The notes beneath the pieces are model-generated. The model searched no databases. It was not told where the DNA came from and worked only from the letters and a program-made list of their open reading frames with translations. Shown one piece after another: positions 30,188 to 44,304 of a stretch of DNA of 64,000 nt. This DNA is from Opisthocomus hoazin (lineage: Eukaryota; Chordata; Aves; Opisthocomiformes; Opisthocomidae). The first letter of the stretch is position 1. The number at the start of each line of letters is the position of its first letter. The stretch is taken from contig NC_134442.1 in assembly GCF_030867145.1 (NCBI RefSeq), positions 7,207,001 through 7,271,000 on the forward strand, given 5' to 3'. Made by a program: the position numbers and the translations under genes.

Positions 30188-30847
30188 ATGGACCTTTTCC
30201 AGAACCACCCAATGCTCCTGCAGACCATGCAGCCCTGGGTCAAGCAGGAGCTGGAGCAGATCTTTGACAACAGGGGGTTGGAGGCAGCCATGGTGGAAGA
30301 CACCATCATGGCCATGTTGACCAAGATGCCCCCGACCCCGCTGCCTCCTGAGGAGGGTCTCTGCCTCCCCCGGCAGCCCTGCGAGATCCGGCACGGACGA
30401 GCTCCTCGGCACCTCATGCGCCGCTGTTGGTGGGCACCTGGCAGCTGCCCCGCTGCTCCCGCTGCCATCCCCACGGAGCAAGAAGAGCCCCAGGAGGAGC
30501 CTGGGGAGGCTGTGCCCAGGCCCTCCACTACCAGCTGGGGCAGGGAACGCCCCCGGGGGGCCACGGCCACCCCCAAAGAGGAGCACCAGCAGCTCCGAGG
30601 ACTCTCCAGCCAACAAGAGGCCAGCACCACACCAGGGACCCTGGAGGGGCCCTCGCCAGACGGCCGAACCAGGACTGGGCCACCAGCTGCGGCACACGCT
30701 GGCCCTCAAGGGCTCCCAGATCCCATTAGCCAAATAAAAGAATCGCATGCAAATGACAGAAAAAGTCTCAGTGTTACCAACAGCGCAGATGGCTTTGCTG
30801 TCCTCACCCTTTTTAGCTTTTCTTTTACAGGGAGGGGTGGGATGTGA
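30188..30847 (+). CDS. TOPORS-like ORF, copy D (normal stop lost, 219 aa)
   Basis: Starts at the same ATG as copy A and keeps MQPWVKQELEQIF. The stop TGA has become CGA at 30596-30598, so the frame runs on for 83 more codons to 30847. The extension crosses the poly(A) signal AATAAA at 30733-30738, so a normally polyadenylated mRNA would contain no in-frame stop. The copy is therefore either a nonstop-decay substrate, dead, or uses a later poly(A) site. Upstream acceptor context is as in the other copies. Confidence 0.42.
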   Translation: MDLFQNHPMLLQTMQPWVKQELEQIFDNRGLEAAMVEDTIMAMLTKMPPTPLPPEEGLCLPRQPCEIRHGRAPRHLMRRCWWAPGSCPAAPAAIPTEQEEPQEEPGEAVPRPSTTSWGRERPRGATATPKEEHQQLRGLSSQQEASTTPGTLEGPSPDGRTRTGPPAAAHAGPQGLPDPISQIKESHANDRKSLSVTNSADGFAVLTLFSFSFTGRGGM

Positions 30848-31248
30848 ACGCTGAGGGGACCTTCTGCGCGTGCCAGGCACTATTTTGTTGTTCTCCCCCA
30901 AGGCAAGTGCTGCCCAGCTCCAGGCCTGCAGCTCTGCACTGGTCCCGGGGCAGATGTCTCCAGCCCGGGGGTCTCCAGGGCCAGCCCGTGCCCCATCGCT
31001 CAGCACCCCACGCCTGTCCCCCTCTTCCCGCACCCTCTGCCCCCACGTCTCGGGGCGCTGCTCCCCGACCAGCCTGCACTGCTGGGCGCAGCCTCGCGAC
31101 GGTGGCACCCAAAACCCTGCTCCTGCACAGAGTCACGACGTGGTGCTGCTCTCTGCACCAGCCCAGGGTCGCACCCTGCCCCAGCAGAGCCCCAACAAGT
31201 GCAGCCAGGGGAAGCGCAGAGTCCTGGCCCTGGGGAGGTCACTACCAA
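30848..31248. other. GC spacer (block 3)
   Basis: Repeat of about 4595-4995. No gene seen. Confidence 0.5.
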
Positions 31249-31641
31249 TAGAGCTTTGGATCCTAAAAAGATGCTTTCTGCTCTGAAAGTGAGGGTTTAA
31301 ACCCTAACAAGGGAACGGTGTGCCCTAAGAAAGTCTATGGTTAATAAAAGACAGCTTTGGACCCAAAAAAATGAGGATTTCCGCCCTGCAAATAAGGCTC
31401 TGGGATCTAAAATGGATGGAGAGTGTCTAGAAATGACGCTTTGACCTCAAATGGAGACTTTGGACCCTATAAACAATGCTTTGGACTCTGAAAAGGAGGC
31501 TCTGCACCTTCAAAATGATGCTATGAGCCCTGGGTTTGGAACTTAGAAATGAGGGTTTGTACCCTAAAAAGGAGGCTTTGGGTCCTAAAAAGAAGGCATT
31601 AAAACCTACAATAAAAGTTTGGACACTAAAGATGAGTCCTG
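31249..31641. repeat. 21-bp minisatellite, fused arrays 1 and 2 (block 3)
   Basis: The start matches array 1 and, after about 31443, the sequence matches array 2. The intervening 2209 bp, including the whole unique segment, are missing relative to block 1. The junction lies inside repeat units and keeps their pattern, as expected for recombination between the two arrays. Confidence 0.85.
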
Positions 31642-31689
31642 GAGACCAAGCGCCACCCCCACCCCGTCCCTTGGCAATGACAGACTCAC

Positions 31690-31860
31690 AGCTGAGGATG
31701 GTGGCCCTCTTGCAGGGGCGGGCGCTGGCGGCGGCGGGGCAGAGAGCGGTGCAGAGGAGGTGCAGGCGGCCTCGCTGTCGCAGCCCTCGTGGAGGCAGCG
31801 GCAGGTCTGGCCCCGTCTCAGCAGGGCGGGCAGCGTCAGGAAGGAGATGATGTGCAGGAG
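31690..31860 (-). CDS. Candidate 57-codon exon (block 3)
   Basis: Same splice-bounded, open 171-bp segment as 7646-7816. Flanking 31861-32347 repeats 7817-8303. Family unknown. Confidence 0.3.
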
Positions 31861-32347
31861 CTGTGGGGATGGGGGAGAGCATCAGCCCTGGGACGCCCCT
31901 GCTTCGGGGGGCAGACCCCAGCCCCACATCCCCCCCGTCCTCGCCACCTCAGGGCAGACACTGGACGGCAGCCACGTCCTGCCCCTCCTCACCACCCTGC
32001 AGGCTGCTGCGGGGTCGCTGGGGCTGCGCGGAGGGGATGTGGGGGAGCCGATGGCCCCAGGGCAAGCATCACCCCCACCCAGCCTTGTCCACCCCACCGC
32101 CACCCCGGCGGCCTCAGCATCATGGAGACGGGGGGTTCCAGAACACGGGGACAGCTGGGGGGTGCAGAGGAGACAGAGAGGAGCGCTGCAAGGGGGGAGG
32201 AGGGGCCCTGGGCCTGGTCCAGGGGCTGCTCGGCCTCGGGGAAGGCCCCACAGGAGCCATGGTGAAGCTGGGCCTGGCTGCAATCGGGGCCCGCCTCCTT
32301 CCCATGTAGTCTTGGCCGGCAGAGGTCGGGAGGGCTGTCAGTCTCCT

Positions 32348-32891
32348 CCCCTGAGGTGCTGCTGCCTCTGATTGGCCCCCTTGTGGTCAGGCTGCTGGGT
32401 TACAGTGCCTGCCCTTCACCTGAGGGAATGACCTGCCATTGGCTGCCAGGGCTGTCACTCTGCCCAGATGCAATGCCCACCCGCCCCTGAGGTGCTGCTG
32501 CCTCTGATTGGACCCCAGGTGGTCAGGCTGCTGGGCTGCAGTGCCTGCCCTTCACCTGAGGGAATGACCTGCCATTGGCTGACAGTGCTGTCACTCTGCC
32601 CAGATGCAGTGCCCACCCTCCCCTGAGGTGACGCTGCCTCTGATTGGCCCCCTTGTGGTCAGGCTGCTGGGTTACAGTGCCTGCCCTTCACCTGAGGGAA
32701 TGACCTGCCATTGGCTGCCAGGGCTGTCACTCTGCCCAGATGCAATGCCCACCCGCCCCTGAGGTGCTGCTGCCTCTGATTGGACCCCAGGTGGTCAGGC
32801 TGCTGGGCTGCAGTGCCTGCCCTTCACCTGAAGTGATGACCTGCCATTGGCTGACAGTGCTGTCACTCTGCCCAGATGCAGTGCCCACCCT
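32348..32891. repeat. 136-bp CCAAT-box VNTR, 4 units (block 3)
   Basis: Four units as in block 1, but the second unit carries the GAGGGAATGACC variant where block 1 has GAAGTGATGACC, so unit order has been reshuffled or converted. Confidence 0.8.
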
Positions 32892-34430
32892 CCCCTGAGG
32901 TGCTGCTCTCCGCTATTGGCTGCCTGAGGGCCCGCTCTCCCCTCCGCCGGTGCCTGCCCTGCTCCCAGGCGATGTGGTGATGAACTCCACAGGGTGGGCT
33001 GGGTGCTCGCGGTGACCCTGTGGGCACGGCAGAGCAGGGAGCTTCCGCTGGGGAGGCAGTGGCAGCCATCGCCCCATCCAACCGCCCGCCCTGCAGGGCT
33101 GGCCCGGCCTGACAGCAGAGCATGGAGGGCACTGCCCAAAGGGCTCCTGGGCACGGACAGGCCGGGGGCACCGACCGCCTCTCAGGCAGCCTGTCCCAGC
33201 GCCCGGCCGCCCTCTCGGTGCAGAAACGGATCCTTGAGCCCAGCTGAACCCGCCCTGACGCAGCTCTGGGCCGTTCCCACGCATCCTGTCCCTGGACCCC
33301 AGCAGCAGAGCTCAGCACCTCCCTCTCACGTCCCCTCCTGGGGAAGCTGTGGAGAGCGGTGAAGTGGGACAGGGAAATACGCGGCTGTGGGCAAGAACAG
33401 ACAGGTTGGGGCCCCAAAAATGAGGATTTTGGCCCTGAAAATGAGGCTTTGCAGGTGAGGACTCTGGACTGAGGCACAGGGAACCTTCCCCCGGCTCAGG
33501 GCAAGGCTGCGCCAGCCCAGAGCACGCAGGAGGTGGCCGCCTCTGCACCGCGGCACGAGTGGCGACTCGCCGGCTTGGCAGGGCGCGGGGCCTTTCCATG
33601 CCCGGGGGTGTCTGGGGAGGGGGCAGGCTGCCTAAAGCGTCTCCCCTCCTCCTCCCCTCCAGGTCTCTGTGCTCCAGCGGGGCAGCTGGGGCTCTGCTGT
33701 AAGGACACCCGGGGTCAGCATGCGCTGTGCTGCCTTGGGCTGCTGGGAAGGGATGGCATTGGGATGCTCCCCGGGCAACCCTGCTTCCCCCGGGGGCTGC
33801 CATTTCCCTTTTTCCCACCCAGCTGCCAGGCAGCCATGCTGCTGTCGGAGGGGCAGGCTCTGCTCCAGGCCCCGGCTGAGGTGAGGCTGACACTGCCCTA
33901 CCAAAGCCCTCCTGCTACACAGCTGTGGGATTCTGGGAGAAGGTGAGCACACAGGGTGTGTGCAAAGCAGTAACATTTGAGCACCTGCTTCTTGTCAGCA
34001 TCCACACCTTCCCGAGCTCACACTCCTTCTGTCTCCTCCTCTGGTGATATTTCCACATTTCTTCTCTCAGTCTAGGTTTCTCCTGGAGAAGAGAGGTTGT
34101 ACAATATGTTGGAAATACCTGTGGTCGCGCCACCCCTACACAAAGAAAAACTTTTTCTTCACGATTCAGGAGCTTAGCCCAGACGTATCAAGCACATTAC
34201 CCAGGACTAGGAGCCAGGAGATTCCAGAAGCTGAGTTTCAGCTCTAGAGAAGAGTTGTTTTGTGATCTGGGATGACCCCACCTTCCTCCATCACTTTCTC
34301 TGTTGGCCAAATGACCAGTGAAACGCCGGCCTGCCTGAGGTGAAGCTGAAGGACTTGTTTCTCTTGGTAAGGGCTTGGGCTGGCAGAAGTCACTCTGTGC
34401 CTGCCAAACAAGTCCCTTTTGGGAACTCAC
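32892..34430. other. R module distal part (block 3)
   Basis: Repeat of 8848-10379, joined to acrosin intron 3 at the TCCCTTTTGGG junction. No gene recognised. Confidence 0.4.
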
Positions 34431-35230
34431 CTCTTGCAGTCGTGGAACCCCAGCCACTGACGTAGCAGCTTCTCAGCTGCGACACTCTCAGCCAGGCGTC
34501 GGGCACACAGGCAAGCTGCACGTAGTAGCCGCACAGGACAGGCTGGTCCAATTCCAGCAAGGCAATGTCGTTCCTCTGCGTGATGTTGTAGTAGTGCTCG
34601 TGAACCAGTAGCCGCTTAATAGTGCGCACTTGGGTCTCAGGGCCCAGCTGAGTCAAGTGGCTGGCCCCGATCACCACGTGCCACATGGTGATGTGCCTGC
34701 AAGGCAGGTGGAGAGAGGGGTCAGAGGGAGCGCAGCCACGTGCTGCAAGCAGCCCAGCAGTTGCCTGCCTTCTGCTGCACAGGGCAGAGAGGAAGGCAGC
34801 GCTACGGAGGGTGCGACTGCCCTAGCACGCCTTGGGCACAAGGAGTGTCGGGCGGGAGGCTGCTAGGAAGCCGTGGCGTGAGCCCAGCCCTCTCGCGAGC
34901 AGTCTCTCAGCTGGGCTTGGCAGTGCCCAGGCACTGGGCGTGCTGCAGGGAAGCGGGATGGCGCTAGCACGTGCTGCTGTGGAGCGGGCACGTGCTAGTG
35001 CTGTGGGGCTGTTCCCTGGTCCTCCTTACCCGGGCGTGATGAAGCAGTGGGCTGCTGTCAGCACCCACTGTGGGCTGATGAGCGACCCTCCGCAGACATG
35101 CGCCATGCCTCCTATGATGGGCTTCTGGATGCTGACGATCCAGGGCCAGGCCCCTAGCTGGGCATCGGTGCCACCCACGACGCGTGACATGCCGTAGTAA
35201 GAATCCACGGGCCGGTGCCCGCAGGTCCCT
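34431..35230 (-). pseudogene. ACR: Acrosin copy E, exons 2-3 only
   Basis: Exon 3 is complete (34431-34696) and exon 2 complete (35030-35230), with the catalytic His and Asp codons, but exon 5 with the catalytic Ser is absent, as are exons 1 and 4. On the 3' side, intron 3 runs into the R module. On the 5' side, intron 1 carries the same deletion scar as A and F at 35466/35467 and passes into the Q module. It cannot encode an active protease. Confidence 0.9.
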
Positions 35231-35466
35231 CTGTAAGCAGAAACTGATGAATGTCCTGCTCGGTGGCTTGCTGCTGTTCAGGCTGCAGGTCAGCCCCCTT
35301 CCCCCCCACCAGGCGCTGCATGGACAGCAGGGCCGCGGAACCCTGTGGGGCATGCGTCCATCTACCCCTGTTTGTGCTTGAGCCCCGTAGGCGAGTTGTG
35401 CCAGCGGCCTGGCTGCTGGCAAGGAACTGAGGCTCCCACATGGCGTTTGGGAAGCTTTGGTGTGGC

Positions 35467-36508
35467 ACAGATGGAGCACGCTCCACGCTGGCTCTGTCTG
35501 CCACCGCAACGCCCTCTAACAGGCTCCGTGTCCTTGCTGTCTACCAGCTACATTGCTCTTCTGGGCCAACACAGGTGCGGGCAGTCGCACTGCCTGCTAT
35601 GCGTGGCCACAGACGTGCAATTGGAAGCAGCATGGCTTCATAGGCACTAGAAGATGTCCCCAAACAAACCGTACTCCACGCTGCTTTGGTTTTCAAAAAT
35701 TGACCTGAAGGTGGTGCCCGATATCTGCTTAGAGCAGGCAGAAGATGGCCTTGGAGAATGTAACTTGTCTTCTGTGGATACTCTGTGATGCCAGCAGCAG
35801 ATTTTTGCAGGTGGTTAAGAGGGAATGGTGTGAGAGGTGGGCACACTTCAGCAATATGTGAAGGAAGAGCTGGGGTCATTCTGAGGAGAGCACTCTGGCA
35901 GAGACAGCTTTGCTTGTTTGGCTGAGCCCTGTCCCTAATCACCACAGCCCCCAAACAGGTAGTGCAGAGGGGACGTGCCTAGGTGGGAAGCAGCTCGGGG
36001 TATGCGTGGTCAAGCACCTCCAAGTCCTTCCTGACTCCAGCAGGTGGAGATGTGGCCGGTGGTTGGCAGGCCTGGTCCTCTTGTAAGGTCTGTGAATGCT
36101 GGGGCTGATCAGTCAGGTAGGCTGCAGCCACATGCCACCCACGGGACTGAAAAGGTCTCTGTCCTCTTGCTCGAGAGCTAGGCCAGCTTCAGGTTCGCTA
36201 GTGCACTGCGCACGCACACAGCGCTCCCACCAGGAGCTGGCCCGAGACACTCGGTCTTTCCAACTGCGGGGTCCCTATGACCTGTGTTCCCTTCTGCCAT
36301 CGCCAGCAGCCAGGCCGCTAGACCCACCCCTCTAGCAGGTACAGAGCGGGGCCACACAGAAAAGGATGTGGAATGGCTCTCAAGAAGAAGGTCGGACAGG
36401 CTGTGGGGAGTAGGGACAGGGTTCAGCCAAACAAGCAAACCAACCGGCACTTTGCTTATGCTCAAGCACGAGCTTCTTGAGCCCCCCTGCTCTCCATTTT
36501 CCACACTT
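35467..36508. other. Q module (second copy)
   Basis: Near-identical repeat of 14214-15245, including the inverted 95-bp element. Here it follows the exon-1 deletion scar of copy E. No gene. Confidence 0.5.
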
Positions 36509-37200
36509 ATTCATCCCCCTCGACTTCCTTGGCTCCTCACTTTCTCTGCCCTTGTCTCCTCCCAATCAAGGGACCTAGCCCCGCCTACTAGTCCCCCTTG
36601 CTCCCAGGTCTGTCACATCTGGGAACAGATTGGGTCTTTCAGGGGCTGTTAGCTAGGTCATCTTGGCCTTGCGTGGCATTACTGCAGTGGTTTCCTGGCT
36701 ACAGCTGTCCCTGCCAGAGTCCTCTCCCCAGAATGACCCCGGCTCTTCCTTCAGATATTGCTGAAGTCTGGCCACCTCTCACACCATTCCCCCTTAACTT
36801 CTGGTGACATCTGGCTCTTCCTCATGGCGCTGTAACTCCTGCCAGCTTTCTTTCATCTTTCCATTTAGCAAAGGCTTCAACCAGGTCCTAATCATCATCC
36901 CCAGAGTTGTCTGCATGTCACATCATTATTTTGCATCCTCTTTCTAGCCTCAATGTGCCAGTCTTCTTCATGCCACGGTGGCTCTGAGCACGCTCCTGTC
37001 TGACCAGGCATGGTGCCAGCCCTGCTGAGCGACTCTTGCCCTTTGTGCCCTCCTTGACTGCCTGCAGCCTCATTTTGCCGGGCGTGGAAATCCTTGCCTT
37101 GCGCACGAGAGTGAATTGGACTCAGGCACGGTTAACTGTGAAACCTGGCAACTTTATTCCAAGAACTAGGTCAGCTTCAGCATTTGTGTGCACTGGGAAG
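36509..37200. other. P module with empty CR1 site, acrosin F 3' flank
   Basis: Repeat of 1-794 without the CR1 tail: CATTTAGCAAAGGCTTC replaces the inserted version. The native acrosin AATAAA is at 37153-37158 on the minus strand. Confidence 0.65.
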
Positions 37201-37604
37201 TGTTGCGGAGGAAGAACCGGACTCGACACGATGATCAATGTGATCACGTACAAGCCGTTTATTAGCCTCAGATAGCTCACTTTTATATTCCCCACTACAT
37301 ACGCGGCGATCCCCCATTGGTGATAATCAATTTAACTCACATAGTAACTCGATTATGATTGGTGTGCGTCACTAGCTCACGCGCACTGCTCGTGGCCTTC
37401 TTGCAGGCGGCAAGTTCCTCTTCGGCATCTGGGAGTTGTTTGTCTCTGCATTCTTACTTCCTCATTCCAACCGCAGTTTGTCCTCTGGATGCCCTTGCGG
37501 CCTTATGCTAAGGCTCTGCGGCCTTAGGCTAAGGCTTCATGGCCTTCTAGAGAAATGCTGGATTGCTCACATGTCCCCAGTGCTTTAATGCTTCATCCTC
37601 CACA
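37201..37604 (-). mobile_element. Solo LTR beside acrosin F
   Basis: Same LTR, ends and 6-bp flanks as at 795-1198. It shares the insertion site with A and C, but its P module lacks the CR1 tail, so the LTR is the older of the two insertions. Confidence 0.85.
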
Positions 37605-37732
37605 GGGAGGAGAGCGGGCAGCACAGAGCAGGCCTTTGATGCTGAGGCTGCCTTTGGAGCAGCAGGCATTGCCCCAGAAGGAAATGATCATGGTCCAGTG
37701 CAGCCTGCGCTGGTTCCTGTTGATCCTGCTCC

Positions 37733-39825
<2,093 letters not shown>

Positions 39826-40334
39826 CTGTAAGCAGAAACTGATGAATGTCCTGCTCGGTGGCTTGCTGCTGTTCAGGCTGCAGGTCAGCCCCCTTCCCCC
39901 CCACCAGGCGCTGCATGGACAGCAGGGCCGCGGAACCCTGTGGGGCATGCGTCCATCTACCCCTGTTTGTGCTTGAGCCCCGTAGGCGAGTTGTGCCAGC
40001 GGCCTGGCTGCTGGCAAGGAACTGAGGCTCCCACATGGCGTTTGGGAAGCTTTGGTGTGGCACAGATGGAGCACGCTCCACGCTGGCTCTGTCATTGCCA
40101 AGGGACGGGGTGGGGGTGGCGCTTGGTCATTCTCGAGTGTTTAGTTTTCTAAGGTATTTTGTTTTATAATATGTTGCATGTAGATTACTGTATGTAGAGT
40201 ATGCACTGTTCTGTACAGTACGTATTGTGTAGTTTTTATTGTTTTGCAGCCATTGTGGGTATTGTGGGTATGGTAGGTATGGGACTGCGCTATACAGTTT
40301 ATTATTGTCTGTATTATATTGTACCCCGAACGGG
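39826..40334. other. Intron 1 remnant and 5' flank of TOPORS-like copy F
   Basis: Same composition as 3426-3934: deletion scar at 40061/40062, the 41-bp shared segment, and the AT-rich tract with a TTTTGCAG acceptor. Confidence 0.5.
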
Positions 40335-40745
40335 ATGGACCTTTTCCAGAACCACCCAATGCTCCTGCAGACCATGCAGCCCTGGGTCCAGCAGGAGCTG
40401 GAGCAGATCTTTGACAACAGGGGGTTGGAGGCAGCCATGGTGGAAGACACCATCATGGCCATGTTGACCAAGATGCCCCCGACCCTGCTGCCTCCTGAGG
40501 AGGGTCTCTGCCTCCCCCGGCAGCCCTGCGAGATCCGGCACGGACGAGCTCCTCGGCACCTCATGCGCCGCTGTTGGTGGGCACCTGGCAGCTGCCCCGC
40601 TGCTCCCGCTGCCATCCCCACGGAGCAAGAAGAGCCCCAGGAGGAGCCTGGGGAGGCTGTGCCCAGGCCCTCCACTACCAGCTGGGGCAGGGAACGCCCC
40701 CGGGGGGCCACGGCCACCCCCAAAGAGGAGCACCAGCAGCTCTGA
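40335..40745 (+). CDS. TOPORS-like PWI-type domain ORF, copy F (136 aa)
   Basis: Start and stop as in copy A. The core reads MQPWVQQELEQIF; a Pro-to-Leu change lies in the proline-rich stretch after it. No RING. The poly(A) signal follows at about 40880. A and F are the only copies with both the canonical ATG and the canonical stop, and both sit beside acrosin copies that lost exon 1. Confidence in TOPORS kinship is motif-based only. Confidence 0.48.
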   Translation: MDLFQNHPMLLQTMQPWVQQELEQIFDNRGLEAAMVEDTIMAMLTKMPPTLLPPEEGLCLPRQPCEIRHGRAPRHLMRRCWWAPGSCPAAPAAIPTEQEEPQEEPGEAVPRPSTTSWGRERPRGATATPKEEHQQL

Positions 40746-41395
40746 GGACTCTCCAGCCAACAAGAGGCCAGCACCACACCAGGGACCCTGGAGGGGCCCT
40801 CGCCAGACGGCCGAACCAGGACTGGGCCACCAGCTGCAGCACACGCTGGCCCTCAAGGGCTCCCAGATCCCATTAGCCAAATAAAAGAATCGCATGCAAA
40901 TGACAGAAAAAGTCTCAGTGTTACCAACAGCGCAGATGGCTTTGCTGTCCTCACCCTTTTTAGCTTTTCTTTTACAGGGAGGGGTGGGATGTGAACGCTG
41001 AGGGGTCCTTCTGCGCGTGCCAGGCACTATTTTGTTGTTCTCCCCCAAGGCAAGTGCTGCCCAGCTCCAGGCCTGCAGCTCTGCACTGGTCCCGGGGCAG
41101 ATGTCTCCAGCCCGGGGGTCTCCAGGGCCAGCCCGTGCCCCATCGCTCAGCACCCCACGCCTGTCCCCCTCTTCCCGCACCCTCTGCCCCCACGTCTCGG
41201 GGCGCTGCTCCCCGACCAGCCTGCACTGCTGGGCGCAGCCTCGCGACGGTGGCACCCAAAACCCTGCTCCTGCACAGAGTCACGACGTGGTGCTGCTCTC
41301 TGCACCAGCCCAGGGTCGCACCCTGCCCCAGCAGAGCCCCAACAAGTGCAGCCAGGGGAAGCGCAGAGTCCTGGCCCTGGGGAGGTCACTACCAA
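40746..41395. other. 3' UTR of TOPORS-like copy F and GC spacer
   Basis: Repeat of 4346-4995; no gene. Confidence 0.5.
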
Positions 41396-42242
41396 TAGAG
41401 CTTTGGATCCTAAAAAGATGCTTTCTGCTCTGAAAGTGAGGGTTTAAACCCTAACAAGGGAACGGTGTGCCCTAAGAAAGTCTATGGCTAATAAAAGACA
41501 GCTTTGGACCCCAAAAAATGAGGATTTCCGCCCTGCAAATAAGGCTCTGGGATCTAAAATGGATGGAGAGTGTCTAGAAATGACGCTTTGGGCCCTGCAA
41601 AGGAGGGGAACCTCTTGGTTCCTCTGTTGCCCCATAAAACGAAACACTCCAGTGCAGGCCTAGAGCTGTAAGAGGGGTTTGGCCCTAGAAGTGAGACTTT
41701 GGACTCTCCAAAAAAGAGTTTGGGCCTGAAGCATGGGGCGTTGGGATGTGAAAATAAGGCTTTGGAAATGAAAATGAGATGCTGAACCCTCAAATCAGGA
41801 CTTTTGCCCTCACATGATGTTTTGGTGCCAAAAGCTAGGGCTCTGTATGCTAAAAACAGGTCTTTGGAGCCTCCAAATGAGGCTTCGGTCATTAAACAAG
41901 TGAGGCTTTGTACCCAAAATGAGCAGTTTGGATGCTAAAATGAGGCTTTGGACCCTCCAGCTTGCCGAGTGGATCCTCTAAATTAGGCTATGGATCCAGA
42001 TAATGAGGCTTTGGTGCCATGAAAGGAGACTTTAGACCCTACAAATAAGGCTTTGGACTCTAAAAAGGAGCCCTTTGACACTCAGATCAGACTTTGGGCC
42101 TTCAAGAGAATGCTTTGGTCCCTTAAAAGGAGTCTGTGAATTGTAAAAGCGAAGCTTGCAACTTATCAATGAGGGTTTGACCCTGCAAAGGAGGGTTTGG
42201 ACCCTAAAAAAAGGCTTGGTGCCCTCCAGATGGTGCTATCAC
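41396..42242. repeat. 21-bp minisatellite, array 1 (block 4)
   Basis: Same length as in block 1, with scattered substitutions. Confidence 0.83.
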
Positions 42243-43118
42243 CATCGACCTCTTGTAGGACAGAAAGAGGTCTTGTGAGGCAGCAGTTGCGTCCCACTGT
42301 GCAGGCTTTGAGCCAGCCCTGGGGACTCAGCTGACCAGCAGGTTGTCACTGGAGGACACTGGGGCTGCAAGGGTACGCATTTCCCAGCCATCACTTAGCT
42401 GCAGGGAGATCTGCTTTGACGGCCCCAGGCCAGAAGGACACGCACTGCACAGGCGGGCATTCACAGAGGCGTCTCTTGGACTTGCCAGGGCAGGAATCAC
42501 CGAGGGCAGAGGACAACAGCCCAAGAGCAGGGAAGTGCTGGCCTGTTTTTCAAGCCAAGGCGGCAAATTCACCTGCAGGGGCTCTCCTGAGCAGCGGCAC
42601 AAGTGCCAGCTGGCTGAAAGCATGCACAGCTCGCTCAAGGGCTGGGCTGAGTGCTTCGTGCCCCACTAACGCAGGGCAAAAACAAAGCGTGCTCACCTCG
42701 CCTGAACGAGCGGCTGCAGAGCTGTCACTCCCCGGGTCCAGGCGGGATCTCCACGTGTGCCCTGGGACACCCACGGGTGCGTACGCTGGAGCCGCACACT
42801 TCCCATGCCTGGTGACGGAGGGCTCCACGCACGCCGGAGGAGCTGGAGAGCAGCAAGGCAGACGCTCAGTGCCCTCAGCACCAGGGCCGAGCCCTGCTCT
42901 CGCAGCAGCACGGGGCAGAGCCATCTCCCCGTTCCCCTGGGCAGCTGTCCCCAGCGCTCCACAGGAAAACTGCCAGGGCGGTGTGTTAGGGGTTGGAAGG
43001 GACCTCTGTGGGTCATCGCGTGGGCAGCGGTGTGCAGAGCAACGGCGGGCTGAGGGCAGCCGAGGCAGGAGAGCAGCCTTGCGCTCAGTGGGACCAGGCT
43101 GCTCTCTGCTCTGCCACC
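42243..43118. other. R module unique segment (block 4)
   Basis: Repeat of 5843-6718. No gene recognised. Confidence 0.5.
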
Positions 43119-43996
43119 AAAGCTAAGACTTTGGAAAGTCAAAATGATGCTTTGGATGCTAGAAATATAGCTCTGGAGCCTAAAAAGAGGCTTTCTGCCT
43201 CCAAAATGAGAGTTAGGACCCTCAAAATGGAACTGTGGGCCCTAAAAGAAGGTTGTGAGTGATAAAAGACAGGTTTGGATCCCATAAACGAGGGCTTCAG
43301 CCCTGAAAATGGGGCTCTGGGCACTCCAAAGGATAGGCTAGATGCTACAAGGGACGCTTTAGACCCTGAAAAGGAGGGGAACGACTTGGTTCCTCCATGG
43401 CCTCCAGAAATGGAGATTTCGTCCCAAATAGAGGGCTCTGGGCACTCCAGTGGAGGCTTTCAGGTGTAAAAGAGGGCTTGGGACCCTTCAAAGTAGAGTT
43501 TAGACCCGCCAAAGGATGGCTTGGGGCTTAAGAATGCAACATTGGGCCCTGAAAATGGGGCTTTGGAAATTACATTGAGGCATTGAACCCTGAACTTCTG
43601 ATGGTTTTAAGCCCTGAAGTGATGCTTTGGGTTTGAAAATCAGGGCTTTGTACTGTTGAAATGGGATTTTAGACCGTCAGAATGAAGCTTGGGACATCAA
43701 ACAAACAAGGCTTCTAAGTCTAAAGGAGCAGTTTTGATTCTACATGGAGGCTTTGGCTCCTGAAAAGCAGGGTTTTGAAGATAAAGATGAGGGTTGAGAC
43801 CTCAAATGGAGACTTTGGACCCTATAAACAATGCTTTGGACTCTGAAAAGGAGGCTCTGCACCTTCAAAATGATGCTATGAGCCCTGGGTTTGGAACTTA
43901 GAAATGAGGGTTTGTACCCTAAAAAGGAGGCTTTGGGTCCTAAAAAGAAGGCATTAAAACCTACAATAAAAGTTTGGACACTAAAGATGAGTCCTG
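43119..43996. repeat. 21-bp minisatellite, array 2 (block 4)
   Basis: Repeat of 6719-7597. Confidence 0.82.
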
Positions 43997-44044
43997 GAGA
44001 CCAAGCGCCACCCCCACCCCGTCCCTTGGCAATGACAGACTCAC

Positions 44045-44215
44045 AGCTGAGGATGGTGGCCCTCTTGCAGGGGCGGGCGCTGGCGGCGGCGGGGCAGAGA
44101 GCGGTGCAGAGGAGGTGCAGGCGGCCTCGCTGTCGCAGCCCTCGTGGAGGCAGCGGCAGGTCTGGCCCCGTCTCAGCAGGGCGGGCAGCGTCAGGAAGGA
44201 GATGATGTGCAGGAG
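44045..44215 (-). CDS. Candidate 57-codon exon (block 4)
   Basis: Same segment as 7646-7816 with intact splice sites. ERV1 inserted only about 90 bp away, between this exon and the upstream CCAAT VNTR, so any minus-strand transcript would have to cross about 6 kb of antisense ERV. Confidence 0.3.
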
Positions 44216-44304
44216 CTGTGGGGATGGGGGAGAGCATCAGCCCTGGGACGCCCCTGCTTCGGGGGGCAGACCCCAGCCCCACATCCCCCCCGTCCTCGCC
44301 ACCT

